From the NCBI RefSeq assembly GCF_030709675.1, contig NZ_JAUZQD010000006.1:1-64000 (forward strand): a stretch of 64,000 nt of DNA, given 5' to 3'. Shown here piece by piece: positions 9,855 through 18,077 of this stretch (the first letter of the stretch is position 1; each line of letters begins with the position of its first letter). A program made the position numbers and the translations under genes. This stretch comes from Symbioplanes lichenis. Lineage in GTDB: Bacteria; Actinomycetota; Actinomycetes; Mycobacteriales; Micromonosporaceae. The notes below the pieces were generated by a model. That model saw only the letters and a list, made by a program, of their open reading frames with translations. It was not told the origin of the DNA and made no database searches.

Positions 9855-11921
9855 TCAGCTCACTCTCAGCAGTTCCAGGACCTGGATCTGGTACGGCTGC
9901 AGGCCCACGCCCAGCCCGGTCTCCAGCAGCGTCTTGGCGGGCTCGGGGCGCCGCCACAACAGCCGCTCCGGATCCAGGCCCAGCAGGTCCCGGACCTGGA
10001 TGTGGGCGTCGGGCTCCCGGTCGAGCCAGGCGCGGGCCTGCTCGCCCAGTTCGGCCGTACCGGTGAGCCAGTCCTGTCTGTCCAGGTTGGAGAAGCACAG
10101 CAGCGGCACCGCGGTGGGGTCGTCGCCGCTGCGGGAGAACGCCAGCAGCCGGTCGGGACGGGCCACCTCCCGCCACTGCAGGCGTGCGCGCCGGGTGCCG
10201 CGCAGGGCCGGATGCCGGGTACGCAACAGCCCGCCCCGCGCGATCCAGAACGCCAGCTGCGTGTTCGCCCCGGGCAGCGTGTTCTGCCGGAACTGCCACA
10301 GGGTCGGGATGCCGCCCCGGGCCTTGAACCGCAGCTTCTGCGACTCGGCGTACTCGTCGCCGGCCAGCATCGTCATCGGGCCGCCGAGCAGGTGCATGGT
10401 GATGACCGCGTTGCCGTACGCGAGCAGGTCACCGGCGAAGAACTCCGCGCCGCGCACCTCGTCGTGGTTGCCCGTGCCGGTGAACTCCTCGGTCAGGAAC
10501 GGGTTGCCGACCCACGAAAAGATGCCCTCCACGTTCTGGTGCGTGAAGGCGTCGAGGAGTTGCTCGTACCCCTTGGACTGGATGACGTCGCCCACCCGGG
10601 CCGAGTAGTCCTTCCGGTCGTGGTCCTCGGGCACGATCAGCAGCGAAGCGCCGGGCCCGCGGGCCTCGCGGACCTTCATCTCGACCCACGGCAGGGTCTG
10701 CTCGAAGAACTCGTACGGCATCCCGAGCGCGTGGTCGATGCGGAACCCGTCGGCGCCGAGGTCGGTCGCCGCCCAGGCCATGGCCCGCCCGATGTACGCG
10801 AGCACCCGCGCGTTCTGCTGCGTCCGCGCGTGCCAGATCCGCTCCCCGGGGTGCCCGCCGTGGTTCAGGTGCTTCACGTCGGGCCACGTCCCGTACCAGT
10901 CGGGTGAGTAGGTCTCGCGCACGTCGGCCGCGCCGAACGGGTTGTAGTGCCCGTCCGGGAAGCGCCCGGCGTACATCTGCGGCAGCATCCACTCGGCGTA
11001 GTTCTTGATGCTCTCGTCGACCGGGCCCTCGAGCCGCTGCCGCACCTGCCCGAGCTGCCCGTCGTCCACGGCTACCTGGCTGTAGTCGCGGCGCCGGACG
11101 TCGCCGTCCGGGAAGTGGTCGCGGAAGACGAAGTTGTGCCCCACGTGGTTCGGGGCGATCTCGAAGAGCACCTTCATGCCCAGCTCGTGCGCCCGGTGCA
11201 CGAGCCGGCGCATGGCGTCGTTGGCCACGGTGCGCTGCCGGTCGAGGTCCCAGGCCGGGACCGCGCGCGCCTGCTCGGACAGCTCCGGGTCGATCGCGAA
11301 CCAGTCCGTGCTCGCGTAGTCGCTGCCGGCGTCGTCGACCGCGGCGAGCCCGTCCCACAGGTCCAGCCGGTAGGGGACCTGCAGCCACACGCACCCCACG
11401 CCGTCGGCGGCGAGCTTGTCGAGGGTGTAGAACCCGCCGTCGGGGCGCAGCATGTCGTCGATGGTGGAGATGTCGGTGCTGTCGGAGCGGGCGTTGGCCT
11501 TGTCGATCGGGACCTGCCGGACGTACAGGCTCGCCACCTCGGGGTCGCGCACCCGGAAGACCAGCCGGTTGCCCAGGTCGTGCGGTCGCGGTGCGCCGTG
11601 GTCGGGCGCCCAATGACGTACGCCGCCCAGCTCCACGAACGCCGTCGCGACGTACGTGCCCCGCTGGGCCGGCGGCAGCGTCACCCGCCACGCGGCCTGA
11701 TGCTGGTCCTCGGGCTCCACCGGCGTCATCGGCTCGGCCCGGAACTGCCGCGGATCCGGCGCGTTGTAGTTCGTCCACACGAACCCGGCGGCACCGTCCA
11801 GTTCGGCCGGATCGGTCGCCGTGGCGCCCAGCCCGACGGTCAGCTCCTCCCCCGGACCCAGCTCGACCCGGTCGGTTCCCGGGCGTACCTGTGCGGTCCC
11901 GAACCCCATCGCCACGATCAC
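9855..11921 (-). CDS. GH13 alpha-amylase family enzyme, cytoplasmic form
   Basis: 688 residues from GTG 11921, chosen because AGGAGGAGG sits 6-7 nt upstream (ATG 11909 is the alternative). Residues 1-140 look like a beta-rich N-terminal domain. The TIM barrel shows region I EIAPNHVGHN, region II GADGFRIDHALG (nucleophile Asp), region III IVPEDHD (acid Glu) and region IV GTGNHDEVRG, so the three catalytic carboxylates are present. There is no signal peptide, suggesting an intracellular glucan or trehalose-related substrate; the exact subfamily is not clear. The stop is 2 nt before the radical-copper oxidase start, which implies a shared function. Confidence 0.85.
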   Translation of the reverse strand: MIVAMGFGTAQVRPGTDRVELGPGEELTVGLGATATDPAELDGAAGFVWTNYNAPDPRQFRAEPMTPVEPEDQHQAAWRVTLPPAQRGTYVATAFVELGGVRHWAPDHGAPRPHDLGNRLVFRVRDPEVASLYVRQVPIDKANARSDSTDISTIDDMLRPDGGFYTLDKLAADGVGCVWLQVPYRLDLWDGLAAVDDAGSDYASTDWFAIDPELSEQARAVPAWDLDRQRTVANDAMRRLVHRAHELGMKVLFEIAPNHVGHNFVFRDHFPDGDVRRRDYSQVAVDDGQLGQVRQRLEGPVDESIKNYAEWMLPQMYAGRFPDGHYNPFGAADVRETYSPDWYGTWPDVKHLNHGGHPGERIWHARTQQNARVLAYIGRAMAWAATDLGADGFRIDHALGMPYEFFEQTLPWVEMKVREARGPGASLLIVPEDHDRKDYSARVGDVIQSKGYEQLLDAFTHQNVEGIFSWVGNPFLTEEFTGTGNHDEVRGAEFFAGDLLAYGNAVITMHLLGGPMTMLAGDEYAESQKLRFKARGGIPTLWQFRQNTLPGANTQLAFWIARGGLLRTRHPALRGTRRARLQWREVARPDRLLAFSRSGDDPTAVPLLCFSNLDRQDWLTGTAELGEQARAWLDREPDAHIQVRDLLGLDPERLLWRRPEPAKTLLETGLGVGLQPYQIQVLELLRVS

Positions 11922-12008
11922 GGCCGGCCTCCTCCTGCTCAGGCATTCGCCCCCAGGATTCGCCCGCGCTGGTCCCGTGTCTTCCGGCAACTCCCTGATT
12001 CGGCGTGC

Positions 12009-12473
12009 CTATCCGGCCAGGTACGTGCCCAGGGCGTCGAGCAGTCCGCGGGTGCCCTTCTCACGGCCCGGCCCGTCGGCCGCGAACCGGTCGTAGAAGA
12101 CGCCGTACTCGGCGTGCGTGAACCGGGTGCCCTCGGCGAGCGGCTCGAACTCCAGCGCCGCCACCGACGTCGACATGTGGATCCCGTCGAGCCACATGTC
12201 GTACGTGGTGACGATGCGCACGTGCTCGACGATGTCCGCGTAGTCCGCCACATAGCGCGAGACCGGGCCCTCGTGGAAGGTGCCCTCCGCGATGTCGCGG
12301 CCGCCGGGGCGGAAGTCGAACGCCCACTCGGCGGGCTCGACCGCGTCGCCGCCACCCCACCAGGCGCGCTTCCGCCGCTCCTCGGCGAAGGCGGCCCAGA
12401 CGTGCTCGACGGGGACGGGATAGTCGCGGGTCAGGGTGAACCCGGCGTGGGCGAGCCGGCGCTCGATGGTCAT
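12009..12473 (-). CDS. SRPBCC (AHSA1-type) domain protein
   Basis: 154 residues with the START-like pattern FTLTRDYPVPVEHVWAAFAE, RAWWGGGD, and the C-terminal long helix with GLLDALGTYL. Such proteins bind hydrophobic ligands; the exact ligand is unknown. It is the last gene of a three-gene minus-strand operon (ArsR, DHFR-like, SRPBCC), beginning 9 bp after the preceding stop. ArsR/SRPBCC/RibD-C groupings are common in actinobacteria. Confidence 0.88.
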   Translation of the reverse strand: MTIERRLAHAGFTLTRDYPVPVEHVWAAFAEERRKRAWWGGGDAVEPAEWAFDFRPGGRDIAEGTFHEGPVSRYVADYADIVEHVRIVTTYDMWLDGIHMSTSVAALEFEPLAEGTRFTHAEYGVFYDRFAADGPGREKGTRGLLDALGTYLAG

Positions 12474-12482
12474 CGGCGGGTC

Positions 12483-13127
12483 CTATCGCGTGAAGGTGAC
12501 GTGGATGGTGCCGCTCTCGGCCACTTCGCTGGTGACCTTGTGGGTGCGGTCGAGGCCGCGCAGGTCGTCCCACAGCCGGCCGCCCCGGCCGAGCAGGACC
12601 GGCGCGATCATGACGTGCAGGTGATCGACCAGCCCGGCGCGCAGGAAGTCGCGCGCGGTGCCGACCCCGCCGCCGACCCGGACGTCCTGCCCGCCGGCCG
12701 CCTCGGTGGCCTCGGCCAGCACGTCCGCGATCGCGCCGGTGCGGAAGTGGAACGTCGTGCCGCCCGCCATCGGTATAGCCGGGCGCGGCGCCGTGTGGGT
12801 CAGCACATAGACCGGCGTGCCGAACGGCGGCTGCTCGCCCCACCAGCCCTGCCACTCCGGGTCGCCGGGGTGCGCGTGCAGGCCGAACATCGCCGCGCCC
12901 ATGATCTCGGCCCCGATGCCCTCGAAGTGCGCGGCGGCGTAGGTGTCGTCGACGCCGGTCGTCCCGGCGCCGCTGGTGTCGCCCAGCACCCGCTCGCGGA
13001 ACGTGCGGGTCGCGGCGTAGGCCGCCGTGAGGCTTCCCCAGTCGGCGCCCATCGGATTGTCCGGGGTCGGGTCGCTCGAGGCATAACCGTCGAGCGAGGC
13101 GAAGAGGTCGATGCGGACACGGGTCAT
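12483..13127 (-). CDS. Dihydrofolate reductase family (RibD C-terminal) protein
   Basis: 214 residues: N-terminal MTRVRIDLFASLDGYAS, central GTPVYVLTHTAPRP and C-terminal VGGGVGTARDFLRAGLVDHLHV, the landmarks of the RibD_C/DHFR-like NADPH-binding fold. The substrate is unknown and a true folate role is unlikely. ATG 13127 lies one nucleotide after the arsR stop (TGA-C-ATG) with GGAGGAGAAG inside the arsR 3' end, indicating coupling. Confidence 0.88.
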   Translation of the reverse strand: MTRVRIDLFASLDGYASSDPTPDNPMGADWGSLTAAYAATRTFRERVLGDTSGAGTTGVDDTYAAAHFEGIGAEIMGAAMFGLHAHPGDPEWQGWWGEQPPFGTPVYVLTHTAPRPAIPMAGGTTFHFRTGAIADVLAEATEAAGGQDVRVGGGVGTARDFLRAGLVDHLHVMIAPVLLGRGGRLWDDLRGLDRTHKVTSEVAESGTIHVTFTR

Positions 13128-13128
13128 G

Positions 13129-13467
13129 TCAGGTCTTCTCCTCCAAAGAGCGGGTGAGATGGATGCCCAGCCGGTCGGCCTGGCGCTCGGCCGGAGTCCG
13201 TTGCTCGTCGAGCCACAGGTGCAGGACGTCGAGGGCGCCCGGGCGCAAGCTCACGGTGCGGACGCGGCCCTGCTTCTCCGAGGTGACCAGCCCCGCGGCC
13301 TCGAGGACGCGCAGATGCTGCATCAGCGACGGCAGCGCCATCGAGAAGGGCGCCGCGAGCTCGGACACGACGGCCGGCGACTTGGCCAGCCGCTCCACGA
13401 CGGCCCGGCGCGTCGGGTCCGCGAGGGCGCGGAGCACGGCGTCGAGCTCGTCGTGATACTTAGGCAC
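13129..13467 (-). CDS. ArsR-family winged-helix transcriptional regulator
   Basis: 112 residues from GTG 13467 (VPKYHDELDAVL), preferred over a TTG at 13503 because the family begins just before the ALADPTRRAVVERLA helix. The winged helix follows: VSELAAPFSMALPSLMQHLRVLEAAGLV, with GRVRTVSL as wing. No metal-binding cysteine motif is seen, so it probably senses something other than a thiophilic metal, as for other ArsR/SRPBCC pairs. It heads the operon and likely regulates it. Confidence 0.88.
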   Translation of the reverse strand: MPKYHDELDAVLRALADPTRRAVVERLAKSPAVVSELAAPFSMALPSLMQHLRVLEAAGLVTSEKQGRVRTVSLRPGALDVLHLWLDEQRTPAERQADRLGIHLTRSLEEKT

Positions 13468-13516
13468 GCGCCTTACTATTGCCGACGGGGCCGCCCCGGT
13501 CAACCACCCCGGCCGG

Positions 13517-14431
13517 TCAGGCCGGCTGGACCAGGGCGATCAGGTCCTCGTAGAGGCGCAGGTTCTCGTCGACGCTCTCGGACGGCGGGTCGCCCAGGAT
13601 CACCTCGGTGACGCCGGCCTCGGCGAGCGGCTTGAGCTGCTCGGCGATCTCGGCCGGGGAGCCGCCGAGGAAGGGCCGGTCCGGGCCGAGCGCGTGCGCG
13701 CTCATCGGGGCGTAGGCGCGGACGACCACCGGCAGCGCGGACGGGTCCCGGCCGTTGGCGGCGGCGGCTTCCCGGAAGGTACGCACGGCCGCCGCGACCT
13801 GGTCGAACGAGAACCCGGACGGGTTGATCCCGTCGGCGATCCGGCCGGCCCGGCGCAGGCCGCCCTCGGAGTTCGCGGCGAGCAGGATCGGCAGGTGCTC
13901 CTGGACGGGCTTGGGGTTCACCTCGGACGCCTCGATCGCGTAGAAGCGGCCCGCGTGCTCCACCGGGTCGGGACCCCAGCAGGCGCGCAGCGCGGCGACG
14001 AAGTCGTCCATGCCCGCGCCGCGCCGCTGCAACGGGACGCCGGCGGCCGCGAACTCCTGGGGCAGCCAGCCCTGGCCGAGCCCGGCGACGACCCGGCCGC
14101 CGCTGAACTGGTCGAGGGTGGCCAGGCGGCGGGCGAGCATGACGGGCGTGTGCAGCAGCGCGACGAGACAGCTGGTCCCGAGCTTGACCCGGGTGGTCGT
14201 CGCGGCGACGTGGCTGAGCGTCTCGAGCGGCTCGTAGGTGAGCCGGTAGGCCTCGGGCAGCCGCTCCAGGGCGCCGTCCGGGCCGGGCAGGGCCGGGGCG
14301 ATCGGGCGCAGCAGGCGTTCGTACGTGTAGACCGTGCTGTAGCCGAGCTCGTCGGCCGCCCCCGCGACGCGGACGATGGTGTGCGGCGACGCCAGGGGGC
14401 CGGAGGTCGGCAGCGCGATTCCGAGTTCCAT
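13517..14431 (-). CDS. LLM-class F420-dependent oxidoreductase
   Basis: 304 residues. The luciferase-like TIM barrel is recognisable from MELGIALPTSGPLASP, VKLGTSCLVALLHTPVMLARRLATLD, GGRVVAGLGQGWLPQEF and the C-terminal GSPAEIAEQLKPLAEAGVTEVIL. These enzymes use F420 (or FMN) for hydride transfer to varied substrates; the substrate is unknown. It stands alone, downstream of the MFS gene and its 31-bp repeats. Confidence 0.88.
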   Translation of the reverse strand: MELGIALPTSGPLASPHTIVRVAGAADELGYSTVYTYERLLRPIAPALPGPDGALERLPEAYRLTYEPLETLSHVAATTTRVKLGTSCLVALLHTPVMLARRLATLDQFSGGRVVAGLGQGWLPQEFAAAGVPLQRRGAGMDDFVAALRACWGPDPVEHAGRFYAIEASEVNPKPVQEHLPILLAANSEGGLRRAGRIADGINPSGFSFDQVAAAVRTFREAAAANGRDPSALPVVVRAYAPMSAHALGPDRPFLGGSPAEIAEQLKPLAEAGVTEVILGDPPSESVDENLRLYEDLIALVQPA

Positions 14432-14490
14432 CCCGGCAATCTCGCACCGGCCGCCCGCCGGCCCCCTGGGTCTGTCGGCTCCCCGACTGT

Positions 14491-14645
14491 TACTTGGGCC
14501 GCGCGGGCCCCCGCACCGGCCCTTCCCGGCGGCGCGGGGGCTCGCGCCCGTCCTCCTTGGCCGCGTGGGCCCCCGCGCCGGCCCTACTTGCCCGCGTGGG
14601 CCCCCGTGCCGGCCCTACTTGGCCGCGTGGGCTCCCGTGCCGGGC
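14491..14645 (-). repeat. Five tandem 31-bp repeats copying the 3' end of the MFS gene
   Basis: Copies lie at 14491-14521, 14522-14552 (degenerate), 14553-14583, 14584-14614 and 14615-14645. The last copy is coding: it supplies the final residues GTGAHAAK and the TAG stop of the MFS gene. The two nearest copies differ from it by only a few bases, and 14584-14614 carries the stop codon again (CTACTT on the plus strand). The intergenic stretch to the LLM gene is thus mostly reiterated gene tail. Confidence 0.9.
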
Positions 14646-16117
14646 AGGTGGATCTCCTCCGGCTCCGGCGGGAGGTCGCTCACCCCGTGGGCGACGGCCT
14701 CGTCGTGCCGCTTGCGCGCCGACGGCAGGGCCAGGGCGGCCCCGATGGCCAGGACCGCGACGCCGGCGCAGGTCCAGAAGCCGTACGTGAAGGCGTCGTC
14801 GGTCGGCAGGCCCTGCGGCGTCGTGTGCGAGGTGATGACCGCGGCGACCACCGCCGTGCCGATGCTGCTGCCGATCGTACGGGCAATGGTGTTGACGCTC
14901 GTGGCCTCGCCGGTCTGGGCCGCCGGCACCGCCTCGATGATCGCGTTGGACATGGCCGCGAAGGCGAAGCCGATGCCCGCGCCGGTGAGGATGCCGGACG
15001 CCAGCACCTGCCAGATCTGGCCGTGCGCGAGCGCGGGCAGCGTGAAGGCGGCCACCACGAAGACGGCGCCGAGGAACATCGGCAGCTTCGGGCCGTACTT
15101 GCGGTTGAGGATGCCGGCGATCGGACCGAAGATGACCATCATGACGACGGTCGGGAGCAGGAAGAGACCGGCCTGCGAGACCGACTTGCCGAAGCCGTAA
15201 CCGGTCGCCGCCGGCAGCTGCAGCAGCGTCGGGACCAGCAGGAACGTGCCGAACATGGCGAAGCCCAGGATGAGGGCGACCAGGTCGGTGGCCCACACGC
15301 CGCGGATCTTCATGAGCCGCATGTCGATCAGCGGCTCCTTGACCCTGAGCTCGGCGAAGACGAAGCCGATCAGGCCCACCACGCCGAGGATCAGCAGGCC
15401 GACGGTCTTGCCGTCGCCCCAGCCCCACGCCTGGCCCTTGCTGATCGCCAGCAGCAGCGCCACCAGCGACACCGACAGGATCACGGTGCCGAGGATGTCG
15501 AGCTTGCCCGGCGTACGCACCGGGGACTCCTTCATCCCGAAGATCGCGCCGATCAGCGCCACGATCACCAGGACCAGCGGCAGCCAGAACAGCCAGTGCC
15601 ACGACAGGTGCTCGACGATCGGGCCCGCGGCCACGATGCCGATGCCGGCGCCCACGCCGAAGATCGCGGAGATCAGGCCGACCGTGGTGGCGACCCGCTC
15701 GCGCGGCAGCTCGTCGCGGACGATGCCGATCGACAGCGGCAGGATCGCGCCCGCCGCGCCCTGCAGCACCCGGCCGGCGATCAGCACGGCGAGGTTCGGC
15801 GCGAGGGCCGCCACCACCGTGCCGGCCGCCAGGATGGCGAGCACCGCGATGAGGACCTTGCGCTTACCGGCCATGTCACCCAGGCGGCCCAGGATGGGGG
15901 TCAGGACCGAGGCACTGAGGAGGTACGCCGTGACGACCCAGCTGACATCGCTGGTCGACACCTCCAGCTCGCGCCCGATGGTGGACAGGGCCGGCGACAC
16001 GAGCGACTGGAGCACCGCGAACGCCAGGCCGCCCAGCGCCAGGTACAGCACCAGGAGCCCGCCGCCCTTGGCGTGGTCCTGCTCCGGAACGGTCCGGTTC
16101 TCGATGGTGGAGGTCAT
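14615..16117 (-). CDS. MFS drug-exporter family transporter (DHA2/EmrB-QacA type)
   Basis: 500 residues with multiple hydrophobic helices. The family motif A appears as LGRLGDMAGKRKVL after TM2, and the motif C-like region as GVGAGIGIVAAGPIVEHLSWHWLFW. It is an inner-membrane proton antiporter; the substrate is unknown. The promoter region 16118-16189 carries two copies of a 19-bp operator-like motif also found in front of the PAP2 and TetR genes, which points to control by the TetR protein at 17167. The C-terminus lies in the first unit of a 31-bp tandem repeat. Confidence 0.9.
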   Translation of the reverse strand: MTSTIENRTVPEQDHAKGGGLLVLYLALGGLAFAVLQSLVSPALSTIGRELEVSTSDVSWVVTAYLLSASVLTPILGRLGDMAGKRKVLIAVLAILAAGTVVAALAPNLAVLIAGRVLQGAAGAILPLSIGIVRDELPRERVATTVGLISAIFGVGAGIGIVAAGPIVEHLSWHWLFWLPLVLVIVALIGAIFGMKESPVRTPGKLDILGTVILSVSLVALLLAISKGQAWGWGDGKTVGLLILGVVGLIGFVFAELRVKEPLIDMRLMKIRGVWATDLVALILGFAMFGTFLLVPTLLQLPAATGYGFGKSVSQAGLFLLPTVVMMVIFGPIAGILNRKYGPKLPMFLGAVFVVAAFTLPALAHGQIWQVLASGILTGAGIGFAFAAMSNAIIEAVPAAQTGEATSVNTIARTIGSSIGTAVVAAVITSHTTPQGLPTDDAFTYGFWTCAGVAVLAIGAALALPSARKRHDEAVAHGVSDLPPEPEEIHLPGTGAHAAK

Positions 16118-16136
16118 GATTCCTTCAGCGGTCGAT

Positions 16137-16193
16137 GTAAACGCGTGCTGACTTATTATCGACCGCGGACCGGCTAAGTCAACAAGTGCTTAC
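16137..16193. promoter_or_regulatory. Two TetR-type operator candidates upstream of the MFS gene
   Basis: Site A 16137-16155 reads GTAAACGCGTGCTGACTTA; site B 16175-16193 read on the minus strand is GTAAGCACTTGTTGACTTA. They face each other across 19 bp containing the likely MFS promoter. Site B overlaps the stop codon of the PAP2 gene. Two further copies lie at 16999 and 17098. The consensus is an imperfect palindrome GTAA-N11-12-TTAC. Confidence 0.7.
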
Positions 16194-16969
16194 GTGGCGC
16201 GGGTCACTGTGTCATGCACGCTTTGCGGTCCCCTCTGCCGCGGGATCGCCGGCTTGGCCACACGCGGCACGAGCGCGGCGACCACGGCCAGCAGAGCCAC
16301 CGCCACCAGGGCGTCCAGCCAGTAGTGGTTCCCGGTGGAGACCACGACGAGCAGCGTGATCACGGGATGGGCGAGCCACAGCCAGCGCCACTTGGCGGCC
16401 GGGCCGGCCGCGGCCATCAGGGCGAGCGCGATCACGAGGGCCCAGCCGACGTGCAGGGAGGGCATGGCGGCGTACTGGTTGCTGATGGTGTCGGTGTCCG
16501 GCGGGCCATAGACGGCGGGCCCGTACAGGGAGCCGGTGTCGACCATGCCCGTGCTGTGCATCAGCCGGGGCGGCGCCAGCGGGAAGGCGATGTGCAGCGC
16601 GAGCGCGGCCGCCGTCAGCCCGGCCAGGATCCGGCGGGTCCGGAGATAGACCTGCCGTCGCCGCAGGTAGAGGTAGATGAGGCAGATGGCGGTCGCCGGG
16701 AAGTGCACGTACGCGTAATAGCTGTTGGCCGCGACCACCAGCCAGCCGTGGTCCAGCAGTGCCTGCTGGAGCCCGTGCTCGCCCGGCAGGTGCAGCAGGC
16801 GCTCGAAATCCCAGACGCTGCCCGCGTTGGCCATGGCCTCGGCGGTGTGCCCGGTGGTGAGGATCCGCCCGGCCTTGTACGCCATGAACAGCGCGACGAC
16901 CAGCAGCAGCTCGCGCAGCGCGGCCCTCCCGCGGACCATTGTGGAGCGTTGCGTCAGCGCTCTCGTCAT
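16190..16969 (-). CDS. PAP2-superfamily membrane phosphatase or phosphotransferase
   Basis: 259 residues, about six membrane helices. The motifs are YYAYVHFPATA, APPRLMHSTG, AAMPSLHVGWAL and STGNHYWLDALVA; the last two carry the catalytic histidines of the PAP2_3 (inositol phosphorylceramide synthase-like) group. It probably acts on a lipid phosphate or a phospholipid headgroup at the membrane. It is transcribed divergently from the TetR gene, and the intervening 180 bp holds two copies of the shared 19-bp motif, so it is likely co-regulated with the MFS exporter. Confidence 0.85.
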   Translation of the reverse strand: MTRALTQRSTMVRGRAALRELLLVVALFMAYKAGRILTTGHTAEAMANAGSVWDFERLLHLPGEHGLQQALLDHGWLVVAANSYYAYVHFPATAICLIYLYLRRRQVYLRTRRILAGLTAAALALHIAFPLAPPRLMHSTGMVDTGSLYGPAVYGPPDTDTISNQYAAMPSLHVGWALVIALALMAAAGPAAKWRWLWLAHPVITLLVVVSTGNHYWLDALVAVALLAVVAALVPRVAKPAIPRQRGPQSVHDTVTRAT

Positions 16970-16998
16970 GAACCCCTCCCCCGCCGTCCCCCGCTGGG

Positions 16999-17116
16999 GT
17001 AAACGCTTGCTGACTTACAACGTAGTAACCCGCCGGTCGTTGTTCACTACGATGTGAGCGGGAGAACACCTCCCTCCCGTATCCTCGTTCCCCCTCGCAA
17101 GTCAACGACTGTTTAC
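16999..17116. promoter_or_regulatory. Two further copies of the 19-bp operator motif in the PAP2/TetR divergent promoter
   Basis: Site C 16999-17017 is GTAAACGCTTGCTGACTTA; site D 17098-17116 on the minus strand is GTAAACAGTCGTTGACTTG. Between them are further partial repeats (CAACGTAGTAAC and GTTGTTCACTACG). The arrangement fits autorepression of the TetR gene and control of the PAP2 gene. Confidence 0.7.
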
Positions 17117-17166
17117 ACTTCGTTGCGGGCGCGTTACGCTGCAGGGAGGAGATGAGAGGACGGTCA

Positions 17167-17817
17167 GTGGCTGCACGATCCGCCGCACCCGGCGCCCAGG
17201 ACGCGCCCCCGGCCGGCGCCTGCCCCGCCGAGGCGCCCCGGCGCCGGCGCAACGCCTCCCAGACCCGGCAGCTGCTGCTCGAGGTCGCCAGCACCCGCTT
17301 CGCCCGCGACGGCTACGCCACCACGACCGTCCGCGACATCGCCGACGCGGCCGGCGTCAACGTCGCCCTGATCAACCGCTACTTCACATCCAAGGAAGGC
17401 CTCTTCGAAGCCTGCCTCACCAGCGCCTTCCTGGCACTGAAGAAGGAAACGACAGGCATCTCCCGCACCCGCATCGCCGAAGGCATCGCCCGCCGCGTCC
17501 TCGGCTCCGCCAGCGACGAAGGCCTCCACGAAGCCATGCTGTTGCTGCTGCGCTCCTCCGGCGACGAACGCATCGACGGCATGCGCCGAGCCCTCCTCCA
17601 CTCCATGAGCGAACGCCTCGCCGAAGCAGTAGCCGGCCCCGGCACCTCCACCGACGACGCCGTCCTCCTCCGCGCCCAGATCATCCTGGCCACCACCCTG
17701 GGCATGACCATGCTCCGCGCGTCCCTGTCCACCGACCCCCTGGCCTCCGCCACCGAGTCCGACCTGGTGGGCCCCCTGGACGACCTGGTCCGCGCCCTCC
17801 TCCCGCCCCAAGACTGA
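17167..17817 (+). CDS. TetR-family transcriptional regulator
   Basis: 216 residues from GTG 17167, which has AGAGGA 6 nt upstream; ATG 17152 is in frame but only 1-2 nt from its GGAGGA. The HTH is typical: TRQLLLEVASTRFARDGYATTTVRDIADAAGVNVALINRYFTSKEGLFEA. The ligand domain is unassigned. Four operator-like motifs near this gene, the divergent PAP2 gene and the MFS gene make it the likely repressor of all three. Confidence 0.9.
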   Translation: MAARSAAPGAQDAPPAGACPAEAPRRRRNASQTRQLLLEVASTRFARDGYATTTVRDIADAAGVNVALINRYFTSKEGLFEACLTSAFLALKKETTGISRTRIAEGIARRVLGSASDEGLHEAMLLLLRSSGDERIDGMRRALLHSMSERLAEAVAGPGTSTDDAVLLRAQIILATTLGMTMLRASLSTDPLASATESDLVGPLDDLVRALLPPQD

Positions 17818-18077
17818 CCCGGCAACCGGTGACCTGCAGCATTCCCCGGCCTTTGTCGAAATATAAGTCGATGTTGCCCGAGCCGCCATCGCCCAGAACA
17901 GAGCTGCGCATCCAGCCTTGCCGAGCGACCTTGATCCTGCCTTGAAGCGTTCCTCGATAAGGGTGAAAAAGCATCCTGTCGTCGCAGGAGCAACACGTCG
18001 AACCGGTTGCGTAGTTCAGTTGGCATGAGTTCGGAGTCGTCTTTCATGGCCGGACCGAAGCGGACCTGGGGAGCGAA
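17818..18077. other. Intergenic stretch with degraded coding traces
   Basis: There is no intact gene. On the minus strand a peptide starting MKDDSELMPTELRNRFD (from 18046) and, after a frame change near 17975, one containing GWMRSSVLGDGGSGNIDL read like two halves of one protein. Base composition is lower in GC than the neighbours. I do not recognise the family; this may be a decayed gene or chance. Confidence 0.3.
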
